Shown here: positions 1-8,278 of the stretch, one piece after another | Layout of the letters: the number at the start of each line of letters is the position of its first letter | Position numbering within the stretch: the first letter of the stretch is position 1 | DNA from: Mesorhizobium sp. NFR06 | GTDB taxonomy: Bacteria > Pseudomonadota > Alphaproteobacteria > Rhizobiales > Rhizobiaceae | Direction: 5' to 3' | NCBI RefSeq assembly: GCF_900115245.1 | Contig: NZ_FOVT01000001.1 | Location: 806,001-870,000 of the forward strand | Length of the DNA stretch: 64,000 nucleotides | Position numbers and translations under genes: made by a program | The notes under the pieces: generated by a model | The model's input: the letters and a program-made list of their open reading frames with translations, nothing else | The model's database searches: none | Told to the model about the DNA's origin: nothing

Positions 1-2295
1 CTTGAGCTTCAGCTGGTCGAGCACGCCGTTCCAGGCGCCGGCGAATTCCTTGCCGTAGCGGTCGATGAGCTCGGGCCCGAGCCTGGCCAGGTCCTGGTCG
101 ATGCCGCCCTGTTCGCCGCCGCCGCCAAGCACCCACTGGTCGTCGACCAGCATCTGCGCGATGCGCGCGAGCTGCGGCAGGAAGAAACGATTGAAGCCGA
201 CGCGCGTGTAAAGCCCGGGGACGCGAAGATCGGCGAGCTCGCTGCCGTCCACGCGTTCGAACAACAGCTGTGCCTCAGGCCCGGCCTTTGCCGCGACGGA
301 GAAATCCTGCAGCCGTGCCGCATAGACCGCAGACTTGATCTGCGCCGAGGCGCGGTCGGCAAGGCTCATGCGTCCGAGCGAGCGTTGCGCGGCCTCGACC
401 AGCGGCTGGTTGAGCTCGAAGACCGGATCGTAGGCGTCGTCGAGCGCAAGCATGGCGCGCAGGTGCTTTTCGAGCTGCGCGCGGCCCTCGCGGTTGTTCT
501 CGCCGGGGTAACGGTTCTCTTCCCAATCCTGCTTCATCCAAGAGACGATCAGCTCGTCATCCACCTTCGGCGCCTTGCCGCCCAGCATCAGGTAGATCTT
601 AAGCGGCTCGTAGAGAGCGATCGGATCCGCCATCCTGGCCTGGATCGTCCGCTCGGCCTGAACCAGAAGCCGGGAGCGGAAGGTCCGCTCCAGCGCTTGC
701 CGGTAGGCAGTCCTGGAAGCGGACAGCAGCCTTTCGCGCTGGCTGAGGCCGAACGTCTCTTCGATCGGCTTTCCCTGCTCGGCGTTTTCGAATCCGGCCG
801 GCAGGTTGCGCAACTGGTCGAGCGGATCGATGACGTTTTCGAGATCGACGTCGGTCACCGTCGTGCTCTTCAACAGCGAGTCGGCGCTGTCGCGGTAATG
901 CGCCATGGCTTGCCTTGTGGAGGCGATCAGCGACTTGTTGGCGGAGAAGCTGAGCCCCAGCACGCCGAGCGCCGCCAATGCCGCCAGCGTGATCGCGGCC
1001 AAGCCGCCGAACCTGGCGAGCCTAGAGCGCCGTTCGGCGGCCCTGTCGAAGGAAACCCAACCCGATTCCGGGAAGATCACATTGGCCAGGAGATTGTGCA
1101 GGAAGAAGCTCTTGCCGGTGCCGGAAAGATGCGCTTGCGAGGCGTTGCCGAAACTGCGGCCGATCGCGCCCAGCACCTGGTCGAAGGGCGTCCCTTCCTG
1201 GGTGCCCGACGAAAAATAGAGCCCGCGCAGGCTGACATTGACCTGAGACCGCGAGACATCGAACAGGCTGCCGACAAACCGGGTTATCCGGTCCTTCAGC
1301 GCGCCGAACTGCGCGGGGAAGCCGAACAGCGCGATCCGCGCCACCGGATCGGCCTCTTCCTGCAGGCGGTCGGCAACCTCTTCGGCGAGCCGCCTTGCCA
1401 GCCCGTCGAATTCGGCCGGAGCCTCGCCGGCCATGTTTCTGGTGCGATCGGCGGTCTGGAACGTCGCGCCCCACACCTTGCGCCTGCGCGCCTCGTCGAA
1501 ATCGCCGAAATATTCCATGAAGCCGGAGACGAGATCGGCCTTGGTGAAGAGCAGATAGACCGGGAACTGGATCTTCAGCGTCTCGTGCAATTCGCGCAGG
1601 CGGCTCCTGATTTCGGTGACATTCGCTTCGAGCTGCTGGTCGTCGAAGCCGATCAGATCGGCAAGGCTGATGGCGAGGATCACGCCGTTGATCGGCTGCC
1701 TGGTGCGGTGTTTCTTGAGCAATCCCAGGAATGCGAGCCAACTCGCCTTGTCGCGTTCGCGATCCGACTCCTGCGTCGTGTAGCGGCCGGCGGTATCGAT
1801 CAGCACGGCTTCGTCGGTGAACCACCAGTCGCATGAGCGCGTGCCGCCGACGCCGGCCACCGGCTGCGCGCCGTCGGAGCCGGCAAGCGGAAATTTCAGC
1901 CCGGAATTGACCAGCGCCGTCGTCTTTCCGGCGCCTGGCGGGCCGATGATGATGTACCAGGGAATGTCATAGAGGAAATTGCGCTTGCCGCTCGTTCGCT
2001 TCAGCGTCGCGATGGCTTCGCTCATGCGCGATTCGAGCACCTGGGAATCGTCGTTCCGTTCGTCGCTGCGCGCGATGGCCGTTTCGAGCGCTTTTTGCGC
2101 CTTGCGCCGCTGCCAGAAGCGGACCCCGTAAAACAGCGCAAGCACCGCAACGGTGACCCCGACGATCGTTGATCTGAGCCACACAGGTTCAAGCGGGCGT
2201 GTGTCGGCGAAGCGGATCAGCGGCCCGGCATACCAAACCGCCGCCGCGAAGCCGGCAAGCGCAAGCAGGCTGAAGATCCGCAGCACCCAGCGCAT
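1..2295 (-). CDS. tssM: TssM-like (IcmF) T6SS inner-membrane protein, second copy, 3' end outside window
   Basis: The reading frame is open from the ATG at 2295 to the window edge, giving 765 codons with no stop, so the C-terminus lies to the left. An N-terminal membrane segment (about residues 5-25) and a second one (about 43-60) precede a Walker A motif GPPGAGKTT at about 118-126, followed by IcmF-family sequence (LIDTAGRYTTQ, LTKADLVSGF-like). TssM spans the inner membrane and, with TssL and TssJ, anchors the T6SS baseplate. GGAGA nine bases upstream supports ATG 2295; an in-frame GTG at 2316 sits behind a stronger GGAGGAG with longer spacing and is possible. It follows a TssL-OmpA gene by 25 bases. 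It is distinct in sequence from the complete TssM at 14524-18063. The family call is secure; whether it forms a separate membrane complex is inference. Confidence 0.88.
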   Translation of the reverse strand, partial: MRWVLRIFSLLALAGFAAAVWYAGPLIRFADTRPLEPVWLRSTIVGVTVAVLALFYGVRFWQRRKAQKALETAIARSDERNDDSQVLESRMSEAIATLKRTSGKRNFLYDIPWYIIIGPPGAGKTTALVNSGLKFPLAGSDGAQPVAGVGGTRSCDWWFTDEAVLIDTAGRYTTQESDRERDKASWLAFLGLLKKHRTRQPINGVILAISLADLIGFDDQQLEANVTEIRSRLRELHETLKIQFPVYLLFTKADLVSGFMEYFGDFDEARRRKVWGATFQTADRTRNMAGEAPAEFDGLARRLAEEVADRLQEEADPVARIALFGFPAQFGALKDRITRFVGSLFDVSRSQVNVSLRGLYFSSGTQEGTPFDQVLGAIGRSFGNASQAHLSGTGKSFFLHNLLANVIFPESGWVSFDRAAERRSRLARFGGLAAITLAALAALGVLGLSFSANKSLIASTRQAMAHYRDSADSLLKSTTVTDVDLENVIDPLDQLRNLPAGFENAEQGKPIEETFGLSQRERLLSASRTAYRQALERTFRSRLLVQAERTIQARMADPIALYEPLKIYLMLGGKAPKVDDELIVSWMKQDWEENRYPGENNREGRAQLEKHLRAMLALDDAYDPVFELNQPLVEAAQRSLGRMSLADRASAQIKSAVYAARLQDFSVAAKAGPEAQLLFERVDGSELADLRVPGLYTRVGFNRFFLPQLARIAQMLVDDQWVLGGGGEQGGIDQDLARLGPELIDRYGKEFAGAWNGVLDQLKLK

Positions 2296-2320
2296 CAGTG
2301 CCGTTCTCCGCGGCACCCGC

Positions 2321-3826
2321 TCACAGCGTCTCCTCCTTCGGGATCATGACGTCGACGCGCCTGTTCTTGGCGCGGCCGTCCGCCGTTCCATTGTCGGCGA
2401 TCGGTTCGTCCTCGCCCTTGCCGTCGACATTGAGCCGCGACGGGTCCTTCAAATGCTTGGCCATCATGGCCTGGACGGCTTTCGCCCGGGCGACGGAAAG
2501 ATCGAAATTGGATTTGAACGCGCTCGACTTCTTCGGTTTCACATTGTCGGTGTGGCCGACGATCTTGATCGGTCCGGGTTCGGCATCGAGCGCCGTAGCG
2601 ATGTCGGCCGCGACCGGCTGGAACTGCGGCTTCAGTTCCGCCTGTCCGGATGCGAACAAAAGCTGGTTGTTGATCTCGACGACGATGAACTCGCCCTTCG
2701 TGCCGACGCTCAGTCCGCCGCCCGCGATCTCCTTGGCAAGTGCCGCGCGGATGCGGTCGATCTGGCTGGTGTCCGCGATCGCCGGCGGCGGCGGGCTGGC
2801 TTGCGCCGGTTCGGCGGGGGTCGCCACGCTGGCGCGCTCGATGGTGACGGGCGCCGACGGGTTGAGCGCCAGCAACTCGCCGGCTGTCGCGTCGCCTTCA
2901 TCGGTGATCATGACCCGCAGTCCGAAGAAGGCCGCCGTCACCAACGTCGTTGCGGCGGCCGCGACCGCCCAGAGCGGCAGCCGCGCCCTTGGCTTTGACA
3001 ACGCCGCGGCCATGCCTTGCCAGCGGGGCGAGATCTCGTCGCCGGCGCGTGGCTTGAAGTAACGCAGCGTGTCGTAGACGTCGCGCCGGACACGTTCGAG
3101 GGTGTTTCGTTCGGCCGGCAGCGCCCGATACTGCCCTTCGAAGCCCAGCGACAGGCAGGCATGCATCAGTTCGAGCAGATCGTAATGCGCCTGCGGCGTG
3201 GCCAGCATCTTGTTCAGCGCCTCGTAGAATCCGGCGCCCGTCGGTTGGCTATGAAAGAACTGCGCCACCAGGCTGTGCTGAAGCCAGATGTCGTTGCCCG
3301 GCCAAGGCAAATTGCCGACAAGGTCGTCGGCGGTTTCGCAAAGAGCGAATTTGGCGATCCGCGCGTCTTCTTCCCCAATGCCGGCCTTGGCGATTGTTTG
3401 GTCGAAGGCCTCAATCGCATCGGGCAGATGCTCCGCCAATGGTGCCGCCTGCCGCTCGACCGGCATCAGCCGCAATTGGCCCAGGAGCATCAGCAGCGGT
3501 GCCGCGGCGGCAAGGATCGGATTTGCCGTGACGTATTTTACGGCGCTGGCGGCGTTGAGCAGCGCATCCTGCTGCAGCCCCGGCGCCGCACCCGCGGCCG
3601 CGCCCGCGCTGGGACCTTGAAAGAGCACGGTTCCGGACGACCAGCCGGGCGGCATCTGCGGGCCGCCGCCGGGGTCGAACACGGTCGCTTCGCGGCTGGG
3701 CGATGGAGCAGGCCGAACGCCTTGCGGACCGGGGCTCTCGGGAGCCGCAAGCGGTCTTTGCTTTGGCCGCGGCGCGCGGATGACGGTTTTATCCGCCGGC
3801 CTGGAGGAATCGTCCTTCGAACTCAT
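2321..3826 (-). CDS. tssL: TssL with C-terminal OmpA-like peptidoglycan-binding domain, second copy
   Basis: The 501-residue protein has a Pro-rich N-terminal tail, a DotU/TssL cytoplasmic domain (with LMHACLSLGFEGQYR, a family hallmark), one transmembrane helix around residues 285-305 (LPLWAVAAAATTLV) and an OmpA/MotB-type domain at the C-terminus (IKIVGHTDNVKPKK, NRRVDVMI). TssL binds TssM in the inner membrane, and the OmpA domain would grip peptidoglycan. I start at MSSKDD (3826) because the alternative at 3853 adds only nine atypical residues. It sits between the second TagH and the second TssM, all reading leftward. About 300 bases (3827-4124) separate it from tagH; I see no gene there, only a weak short hairpin. 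Confidence 0.9.
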   Translation of the reverse strand: MSSKDDSSRPADKTVIRAPRPKQRPLAAPESPGPQGVRPAPSPSREATVFDPGGGPQMPPGWSSGTVLFQGPSAGAAAGAAPGLQQDALLNAASAVKYVTANPILAAAAPLLMLLGQLRLMPVERQAAPLAEHLPDAIEAFDQTIAKAGIGEEDARIAKFALCETADDLVGNLPWPGNDIWLQHSLVAQFFHSQPTGAGFYEALNKMLATPQAHYDLLELMHACLSLGFEGQYRALPAERNTLERVRRDVYDTLRYFKPRAGDEISPRWQGMAAALSKPRARLPLWAVAAAATTLVTAAFFGLRVMITDEGDATAGELLALNPSAPVTIERASVATPAEPAQASPPPPAIADTSQIDRIRAALAKEIAGGGLSVGTKGEFIVVEINNQLLFASGQAELKPQFQPVAADIATALDAEPGPIKIVGHTDNVKPKKSSAFKSNFDLSVARAKAVQAMMAKHLKDPSRLNVDGKGEDEPIADNGTADGRAKNRRVDVMIPKEETL

Positions 3827-4124
3827 CGGCGGCGCCCGATCGTCCAGGCACAACGAGTATCGCTTCGCCCGGGCAAGCGCGTTTCAGGCTGAGCCTCGGC
3901 GGCGGGCCGCATGGAAAGGCTCATCTCGCCGAAACATGACATTGCTGCACACGCCCCAAGCCACGCCGCTTACCCGCCAGGCAAGCTTCCCTGCGCATCC
4001 TAATCGCCCAACCATCCAATTGAAACGGGCCTGCCGATTGAAATCGGATTGCAAGATGATCGAAGAGGCGGCTTCTTCTATGAGACCCGTCACATACAGC
4101 CGCCGCGGTCGGTGCGCGCCCCGG

Positions 4125-5204
4125 CTATTTCTGCTTGTCGGTCTTGGCGTAGGTGTCGGCGAAATAGGCGAGGAAGACATCCAGCATGCCGTTCTCGTGC
4201 TTGTCTTCCATCGTCCGCCAGGTCGCGACAAGCGCATCCCAGGCCTGGCTTTTCCTGGACGAGAAGGACGCGGGCGGAATTTTCTTGGCGATCGCCTCCG
4301 GCGACAGGTCGTCGAGCAACCGGGAGAGCGCGGCCTGCATGGCGGCGTAGGTTGCGATTTCGTGCGTCTTCAGATCGCGGAACGCATCCTCGATGCTATG
4401 CCTGGCATCGAGATAGCCGGCCCTGCGCTTGGCAAACATGATCTCCAATATGTCGTCGGTGCCCGGCACGAATTTCAACGGGTTGTTGTCCTCGGCGCCG
4501 ATCATCGTGCGGTGCGCGCTCTTGGCGAGCACCTTTGCCGCCGCGCGCGCCTTGAGCAGCAGCGACAGTTGCTCGACCGTAATCCTCAGCACCGCGCCGA
4601 TCTCGGCCGCGACGTCATGCGGGTCTCGCGACTGCAGCAATTCAGGCGCAATGCCGGCCGCCCTGGCGATCTCCCGCAATATCGCGTCCGCTTGCGCGGG
4701 CCGATTGGCTGGAACTGCGTGGCTGGGCTGCAGCGCCGAGGATGTCGACACGGGCGCCGCCCCGGTCGGGCGCTGCTCCGTCGGGTCGAAGGCCGGCTCG
4801 TGGCCACGATCCAGGGGGCGGCCTGTCGAGGGCGGCGGCTCGCGTTGCGTCGATCCGGTCGTGGCTTGCGGATGTCCGGTCGCGGCTCGTTCGTCTTCGA
4901 TCGAAACGCCGACGACATAACGGCCGATCAACAGCCGGTCGCCCTCAGTCAGCCGATGCGGCCCGGTCATGCGCTGGCTTGAACCGTTGACGAAAGTGCC
5001 GTTGCGCGAAACGTCGTAGAGCCAGAATGAACCCGCCTGGTAGCGGACCTCGCAATGCCGGCCCGAGATGAACTTGTCCGGGTCGGACAGCGTCCAGTCG
5101 CAATTCTCGCGGCCGATTTCGAAGCTGCGATCGCGGGCGGCGTAGCTGGCGCTGGTGCCGGCCGGCAGCCTGTCGACATTGCTGATATGGAGCGAGATGA
5201 ACAT
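4125..5204 (-). CDS. tagH: FHA-domain protein of TagH type, T6SS-associated, second copy
   Basis: The 359-residue protein begins with an FHA domain (about residues 1-105: SFEIGRENCDW, ISGRHCEV, NGTFVNG are the expected FHA signature pieces), passes through a Pro/Thr-rich linker, and ends with the TagH C-terminal domain (NPLKFVPGTDDILE to the C-terminus). FHA domains bind phosphothreonine peptides; in other T6SS systems an FHA protein is the switch read by the PpkA kinase and PppA phosphatase. No such kinase or phosphatase is visible in this window. A larger paralogue is at 21227-22681. The gene is divergent from vgrG across 308 bases and probably heads the leftward TagH-TssL-TssM group. Confidence 0.88.
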   Translation of the reverse strand: MFISLHISNVDRLPAGTSASYAARDRSFEIGRENCDWTLSDPDKFISGRHCEVRYQAGSFWLYDVSRNGTFVNGSSQRMTGPHRLTEGDRLLIGRYVVGVSIEDERAATGHPQATTGSTQREPPPSTGRPLDRGHEPAFDPTEQRPTGAAPVSTSSALQPSHAVPANRPAQADAILREIARAAGIAPELLQSRDPHDVAAEIGAVLRITVEQLSLLLKARAAAKVLAKSAHRTMIGAEDNNPLKFVPGTDDILEIMFAKRRAGYLDARHSIEDAFRDLKTHEIATYAAMQAALSRLLDDLSPEAIAKKIPPASFSSRKSQAWDALVATWRTMEDKHENGMLDVFLAYFADTYAKTDKQK

Positions 5205-5512
5205 CCGGAAGCGTCGCCGAACTTGGTCAATAAATGCTTATTTTTCGCGCAATTCCGTATGGAACACCGCTACGCGCTTTCCTGGAATTGCTCCAGCATT
5301 CTAGCAGCTTGCAAGCGCAGCGGGAGAGGAGCGTTTCACACCGGCGCGTGGGCGCCATTTAGCCATCGCTGTTATTTGGCCTCCACCAAACATGTGCTAG
5401 GCTGACGGTGGTACGGTGCGGTGAATTCGAGCATTCCCGAACGTGATCTAGTTAATAGAGCGGGGGCTTCAATCCATCACACTGGCGGCCGCGTCGAGGA
5501 GGGGCACGACCC
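5205..5512. promoter_or_regulatory. Divergent intergenic region between tagH copy and vgrG
   Basis: This 308-base stretch must hold the promoters for leftward tagH and rightward vgrG. It contains one degenerate copy of the intergenic repeat (5247-5296). I could not identify a convincing sigma-54 or sigma-70 promoter by eye. The vgrG ribosome-binding site GAGGAGGGG lies just before the ATG at 5513. Confidence 0.45.
5247..5296 (-). repeat. Degenerate half copy of the 100-bp intergenic repeat (B unit)
   Basis: Read on the minus strand, the run from AGCAATTCCAGGAAA to GGAATTGCGC aligns over its whole length with the first half of the units at 39244-39343 and 54966-55064, at roughly three quarters identity by eye. 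The second half of the unit is missing. Confidence 0.6.
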
Positions 5513-7837
5513 ATGCCGAACGAACGTGCCACGGTTGTGCAGACGCCGGCCGGCGCCGACCTGACCTTCACCCATCTCATCGGCCGCGATGAGATCAGCC
5601 GTTGTTTCGCCTATACCGTCGGCTTCGTCTCGAAGAACCGCGACGTCGATCCGCTGAAGATGCTGGGCGGTATCGTTTCGGTCGAGGGCGAATCCGATCC
5701 GAAGCGCTGGTTCAGCGGCCTTGCGTCGGATTTCAAGCTTACCCGCATCGAGGACCGGCTGGCCTTTTACGAGGCCACCGTTAGGCCATGGCTCTGGTTT
5801 CTCGGCAACACCACCGATTGCCGTATCTTCCAGAACATGACGGCGGTGGAGATCGTCGAAAAGATATTTTCGAAATATGGCATCGCCAAATTCGAGAAGC
5901 GGCTGCAGGGGTCCTATCCCTCGCGCGAATATTGCGTTCAGTACGACGAGAGCGATCTCGATTTCGTGCAGCGGCTGCTCGAGCACGAAGGCATCTTCTA
6001 TTTCTTCGAGCATGACGAGGGCAAGCACACGCTGGTGCTCTGCGATGCGATGAGCAAGCTGAAGCCGGCGCCCGGTTACGAGAAGGTGCTCTATAATTTC
6101 GAAGGCCAGGCTTCACGGCGCGATGTCGAATACATCACCGAATGGATACCTGGCAGCGCGGTGCGGCCGGCGGCCTACGCCCATACCGACTATGATTTCG
6201 AGAAGCCCGGCGCTGATCTGATGGCGAAGTCCGCCCAGCCGTTCAGCCACAAGGAGGCCTCGGGCGAGAACTATCGCCAGCCCGGCGCGCATCTCGATGT
6301 CGGGCGGGGCGACACGATTGCCGGAATCCGCCGCGAGGAACTTCAGGCCGTGCACCAGCACAGCACGGCGGTGGGTACGGTGCGCGGCCTTTTTTCCGGC
6401 TGCAAGTTCACGCTCGAAAGCTTTCCGCGCGATGACCAGAACCAGGACTATTTGGTGGTCAGCGCCGAGTACCGGCTGTTCGACCCGGGCTACCGGACCC
6501 AGAACGAGGCCCACAGCGAGAATTTCAAGGCGGTGCTTGGCGTGGCGCCCACCAAATTGCCCTACCGCCCGCCGCGCATCACGCCGCGACCGATCATGCG
6601 CGGACCGCAGACCGCGACCGTCGTCGGCCCTTCGGGCGAAGAAATCTTCACCGACAAATATGCGCGGGTGAAGGTGCAGTTCCATTGGGACCGCCTAGGC
6701 AAGAAGGACCAGAACTCCTCCTGCTTCGTGCGCGTGTCGCAGACCTGGGCCGGCAGCGGCTGGGGCTTCATTCAGATCCCGCGCATCGGCCAGGAGGTCA
6801 TCGTCGACTTCATCGAGGGCGATCCGGACCTGCCGATCATCACCGGCCGTGTCTACAACGCGGCTGAGATGCCGCCCTATGGGCTGCCGGCCAACGCCAC
6901 GCAATCAGGCTGGAAGTCGAATTCCTCGAAAGGCGGCGGCGGTTACAACGAGCTGATGTTCGAGGACAAGGCCGGCTCCGAGCTGGTCAACTTCCAGGCC
7001 CAGAAGGATCATCACCTTCTGATCAAGCATGACCGCAACAAGACGGTGCAGCACGACCAGTCCGACCGCATCGACCACGACGCCAAGCACTCCGTCGGCC
7101 ACAAGCTCGACGAGGACGTCGGCAACAACAAGACGGTCAAGATCGGCGTCGACCAGACGACGAATATCGGGTCGAACGATACCGAAACGGTGGGCGCGAA
7201 CCGCTCGCTGACGGTGATGGCAAATGAGACGATCCACGTCGTGGCGAATTCGACGGAGAATATCGATGCGAACCATTCGCAGACGGTGGGGCTCAACCAG
7301 ACGGTCACCGTGGGTGTCGCGCGCGTTGATACGGTGGGGGCAGCGGAAGCGCGAACGGTTGGCGCCTCGCAGACGAACACGATTGGTGCGACACGGTCGG
7401 TGAGCGTAGGGATCAACCAAAGCCACAGCATTGGCGCCGCGGACAGCTGGGACATCGGTGCGGCGCAGACGGTCAACGTCGGCGCGGACCAAAGTGTCAC
7501 CGTCGGAAGCGCTCAGACATTCAGTATCGGTGCGGCGCGCAGCGCCAGTATCGGAGCAGATGATTCGACGAATGTCGGCGGTGCTCATTCATTGGGCATC
7601 GCCAAAGGCAGCTCCATCAGCATCGGCGAGGACAGCACGATCAACGTCGGCAAGAAGCTGGTGATCAATGCCGGCGACGAGATACTGATCCAGACCGGAT
7701 CCGCCAAGATCATGATGAAGAAGGACGGCTCGATCGCGATCGAGGGCAAGGATATCTCGGTCAAGGGATCGGGCAACATCGTTATCAAGGCATCGGGCGA
7801 CATCACCATGAAGGGCTCGAAGATTGCGGAGAATTAG
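5513..7837 (+). CDS. vgrG: VgrG (TssI) spike protein of T6SS
   Basis: The 774-residue protein has the full VgrG plan: gp27-like part (to about residue 360), gp5 OB-fold part (about 365-460, with YARVKVQFHWDR, WAGSGWGFIQIPRIGQEV and DFIEGDPDLPIITGRVYN), then a long C-terminal needle of octapeptide repeats and a short beta-rich tail. VgrG trimers cap the Hcp tube and carry PAAR proteins and effectors. There is no extra enzymatic domain, so effectors are probably loaded as separate proteins. The ATG follows a strong GAGGAGGGG. The gene heads a plus-strand cassette with the DUF6484 gene (8 bases apart) and a TIGR02270 gene, and faces the effector module encoded on the other strand. Confidence 0.96.
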   Translation: MPNERATVVQTPAGADLTFTHLIGRDEISRCFAYTVGFVSKNRDVDPLKMLGGIVSVEGESDPKRWFSGLASDFKLTRIEDRLAFYEATVRPWLWFLGNTTDCRIFQNMTAVEIVEKIFSKYGIAKFEKRLQGSYPSREYCVQYDESDLDFVQRLLEHEGIFYFFEHDEGKHTLVLCDAMSKLKPAPGYEKVLYNFEGQASRRDVEYITEWIPGSAVRPAAYAHTDYDFEKPGADLMAKSAQPFSHKEASGENYRQPGAHLDVGRGDTIAGIRREELQAVHQHSTAVGTVRGLFSGCKFTLESFPRDDQNQDYLVVSAEYRLFDPGYRTQNEAHSENFKAVLGVAPTKLPYRPPRITPRPIMRGPQTATVVGPSGEEIFTDKYARVKVQFHWDRLGKKDQNSSCFVRVSQTWAGSGWGFIQIPRIGQEVIVDFIEGDPDLPIITGRVYNAAEMPPYGLPANATQSGWKSNSSKGGGGYNELMFEDKAGSELVNFQAQKDHHLLIKHDRNKTVQHDQSDRIDHDAKHSVGHKLDEDVGNNKTVKIGVDQTTNIGSNDTETVGANRSLTVMANETIHVVANSTENIDANHSQTVGLNQTVTVGVARVDTVGAAEARTVGASQTNTIGATRSVSVGINQSHSIGAADSWDIGAAQTVNVGADQSVTVGSAQTFSIGAARSASIGADDSTNVGGAHSLGIAKGSSISIGEDSTINVGKKLVINAGDEILIQTGSAKIMMKKDGSIAIEGKDISVKGSGNIVIKASGDITMKGSKIAEN
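7180..7660 (+). repeat. In-frame octapeptide repeats in the VgrG needle
   Basis: Within vgrG the protein repeats every eight residues, with the pattern x-x-[VI]-G-A/x-x-x-[ST] (for example QTVGLNQT, NTIGATRS, VNVGADQS, FSIGAARS), close to twenty consecutive units, corresponding to 24-bp steps in DNA. The same VxGxxxxx spacing builds the triple-stranded beta-helix of the T4 gp5 needle. Units near the start (IHVVANST, ENIDANHS) are degenerate. Confidence 0.85.
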
Positions 7838-7845
7838 GAGGGCGC

Positions 7846-8271
7846 ATGGCAAAGCTTCGTAATCGCATCGAAGGTGTCGTCATTGGTCAGTTTCTTGGCT
7901 TTGACGACGACAAGCCGCTGGTCGTTTTTCCCGGCAATCCCCGGGAAACCGCGTTGCCGGCACGCAGCTTGGCCGCATTGAGTTCCGACATGATCGGACA
8001 AGAAGTCGCGCTGCTGTTCGAAGACGGCAATCCGCAAAAGCCGCTGATCGTCGGCCGTATTGTGGAGCCTGCGAAAAAATCGACAGGAGCTCAGGTCTTT
8101 CGCGATGGCGAGCGCGTGAGGATACATGCCGAGGAGCGGCTTGAACTGCGCTGTGGCAAGGCCACGATCTTGATGGAGGCGGACGGCCGCATCATTATCC
8201 GCGGCACCTATGTAGCCAGCCATGCGAGCGCGACCAACCGCATGCGCGGCGGGTCGATCAGCCTGAATTGA
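7846..8271 (+). CDS. DUF6484-type protein of the VgrG cassette
   Basis: The 141-residue protein, eight bases after vgrG, begins RIEGVVIGQFLGFDDDKPLVVFP and has a second conserved stretch ending in a beta-rich tail (ILMEADGRIIIRGTYVASHASATNRMRGGSISLN). This matches the DUF6484 family found beside T6SS vgrG genes. The tail resembles the end of VgrG/DUF2345 proteins and could cap the spike or help load cargo. No catalytic motif, signal peptide or membrane segment is seen. Family assignment is from memory of the conserved blocks; function is unknown. Confidence 0.75.
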   Translation: MAKLRNRIEGVVIGQFLGFDDDKPLVVFPGNPRETALPARSLAALSSDMIGQEVALLFEDGNPQKPLIVGRIVEPAKKSTGAQVFRDGERVRIHAEERLELRCGKATILMEADGRIIIRGTYVASHASATNRMRGGSISLN

Positions 8272-8278
8272 CGGTCAG

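Noticed and set aside
385-1836. Plus-strand open frame of 483 codons
   Set aside because: It is antisense to the partial TssM gene, whose minus-strand frame shows a Walker A motif and clear family similarity.
7190-7660. Possible CRISPR-like array because of regular 24-bp steps
   Set aside because: The repeats are in frame inside vgrG, are imperfect and have no spacers; they encode a protein octad.
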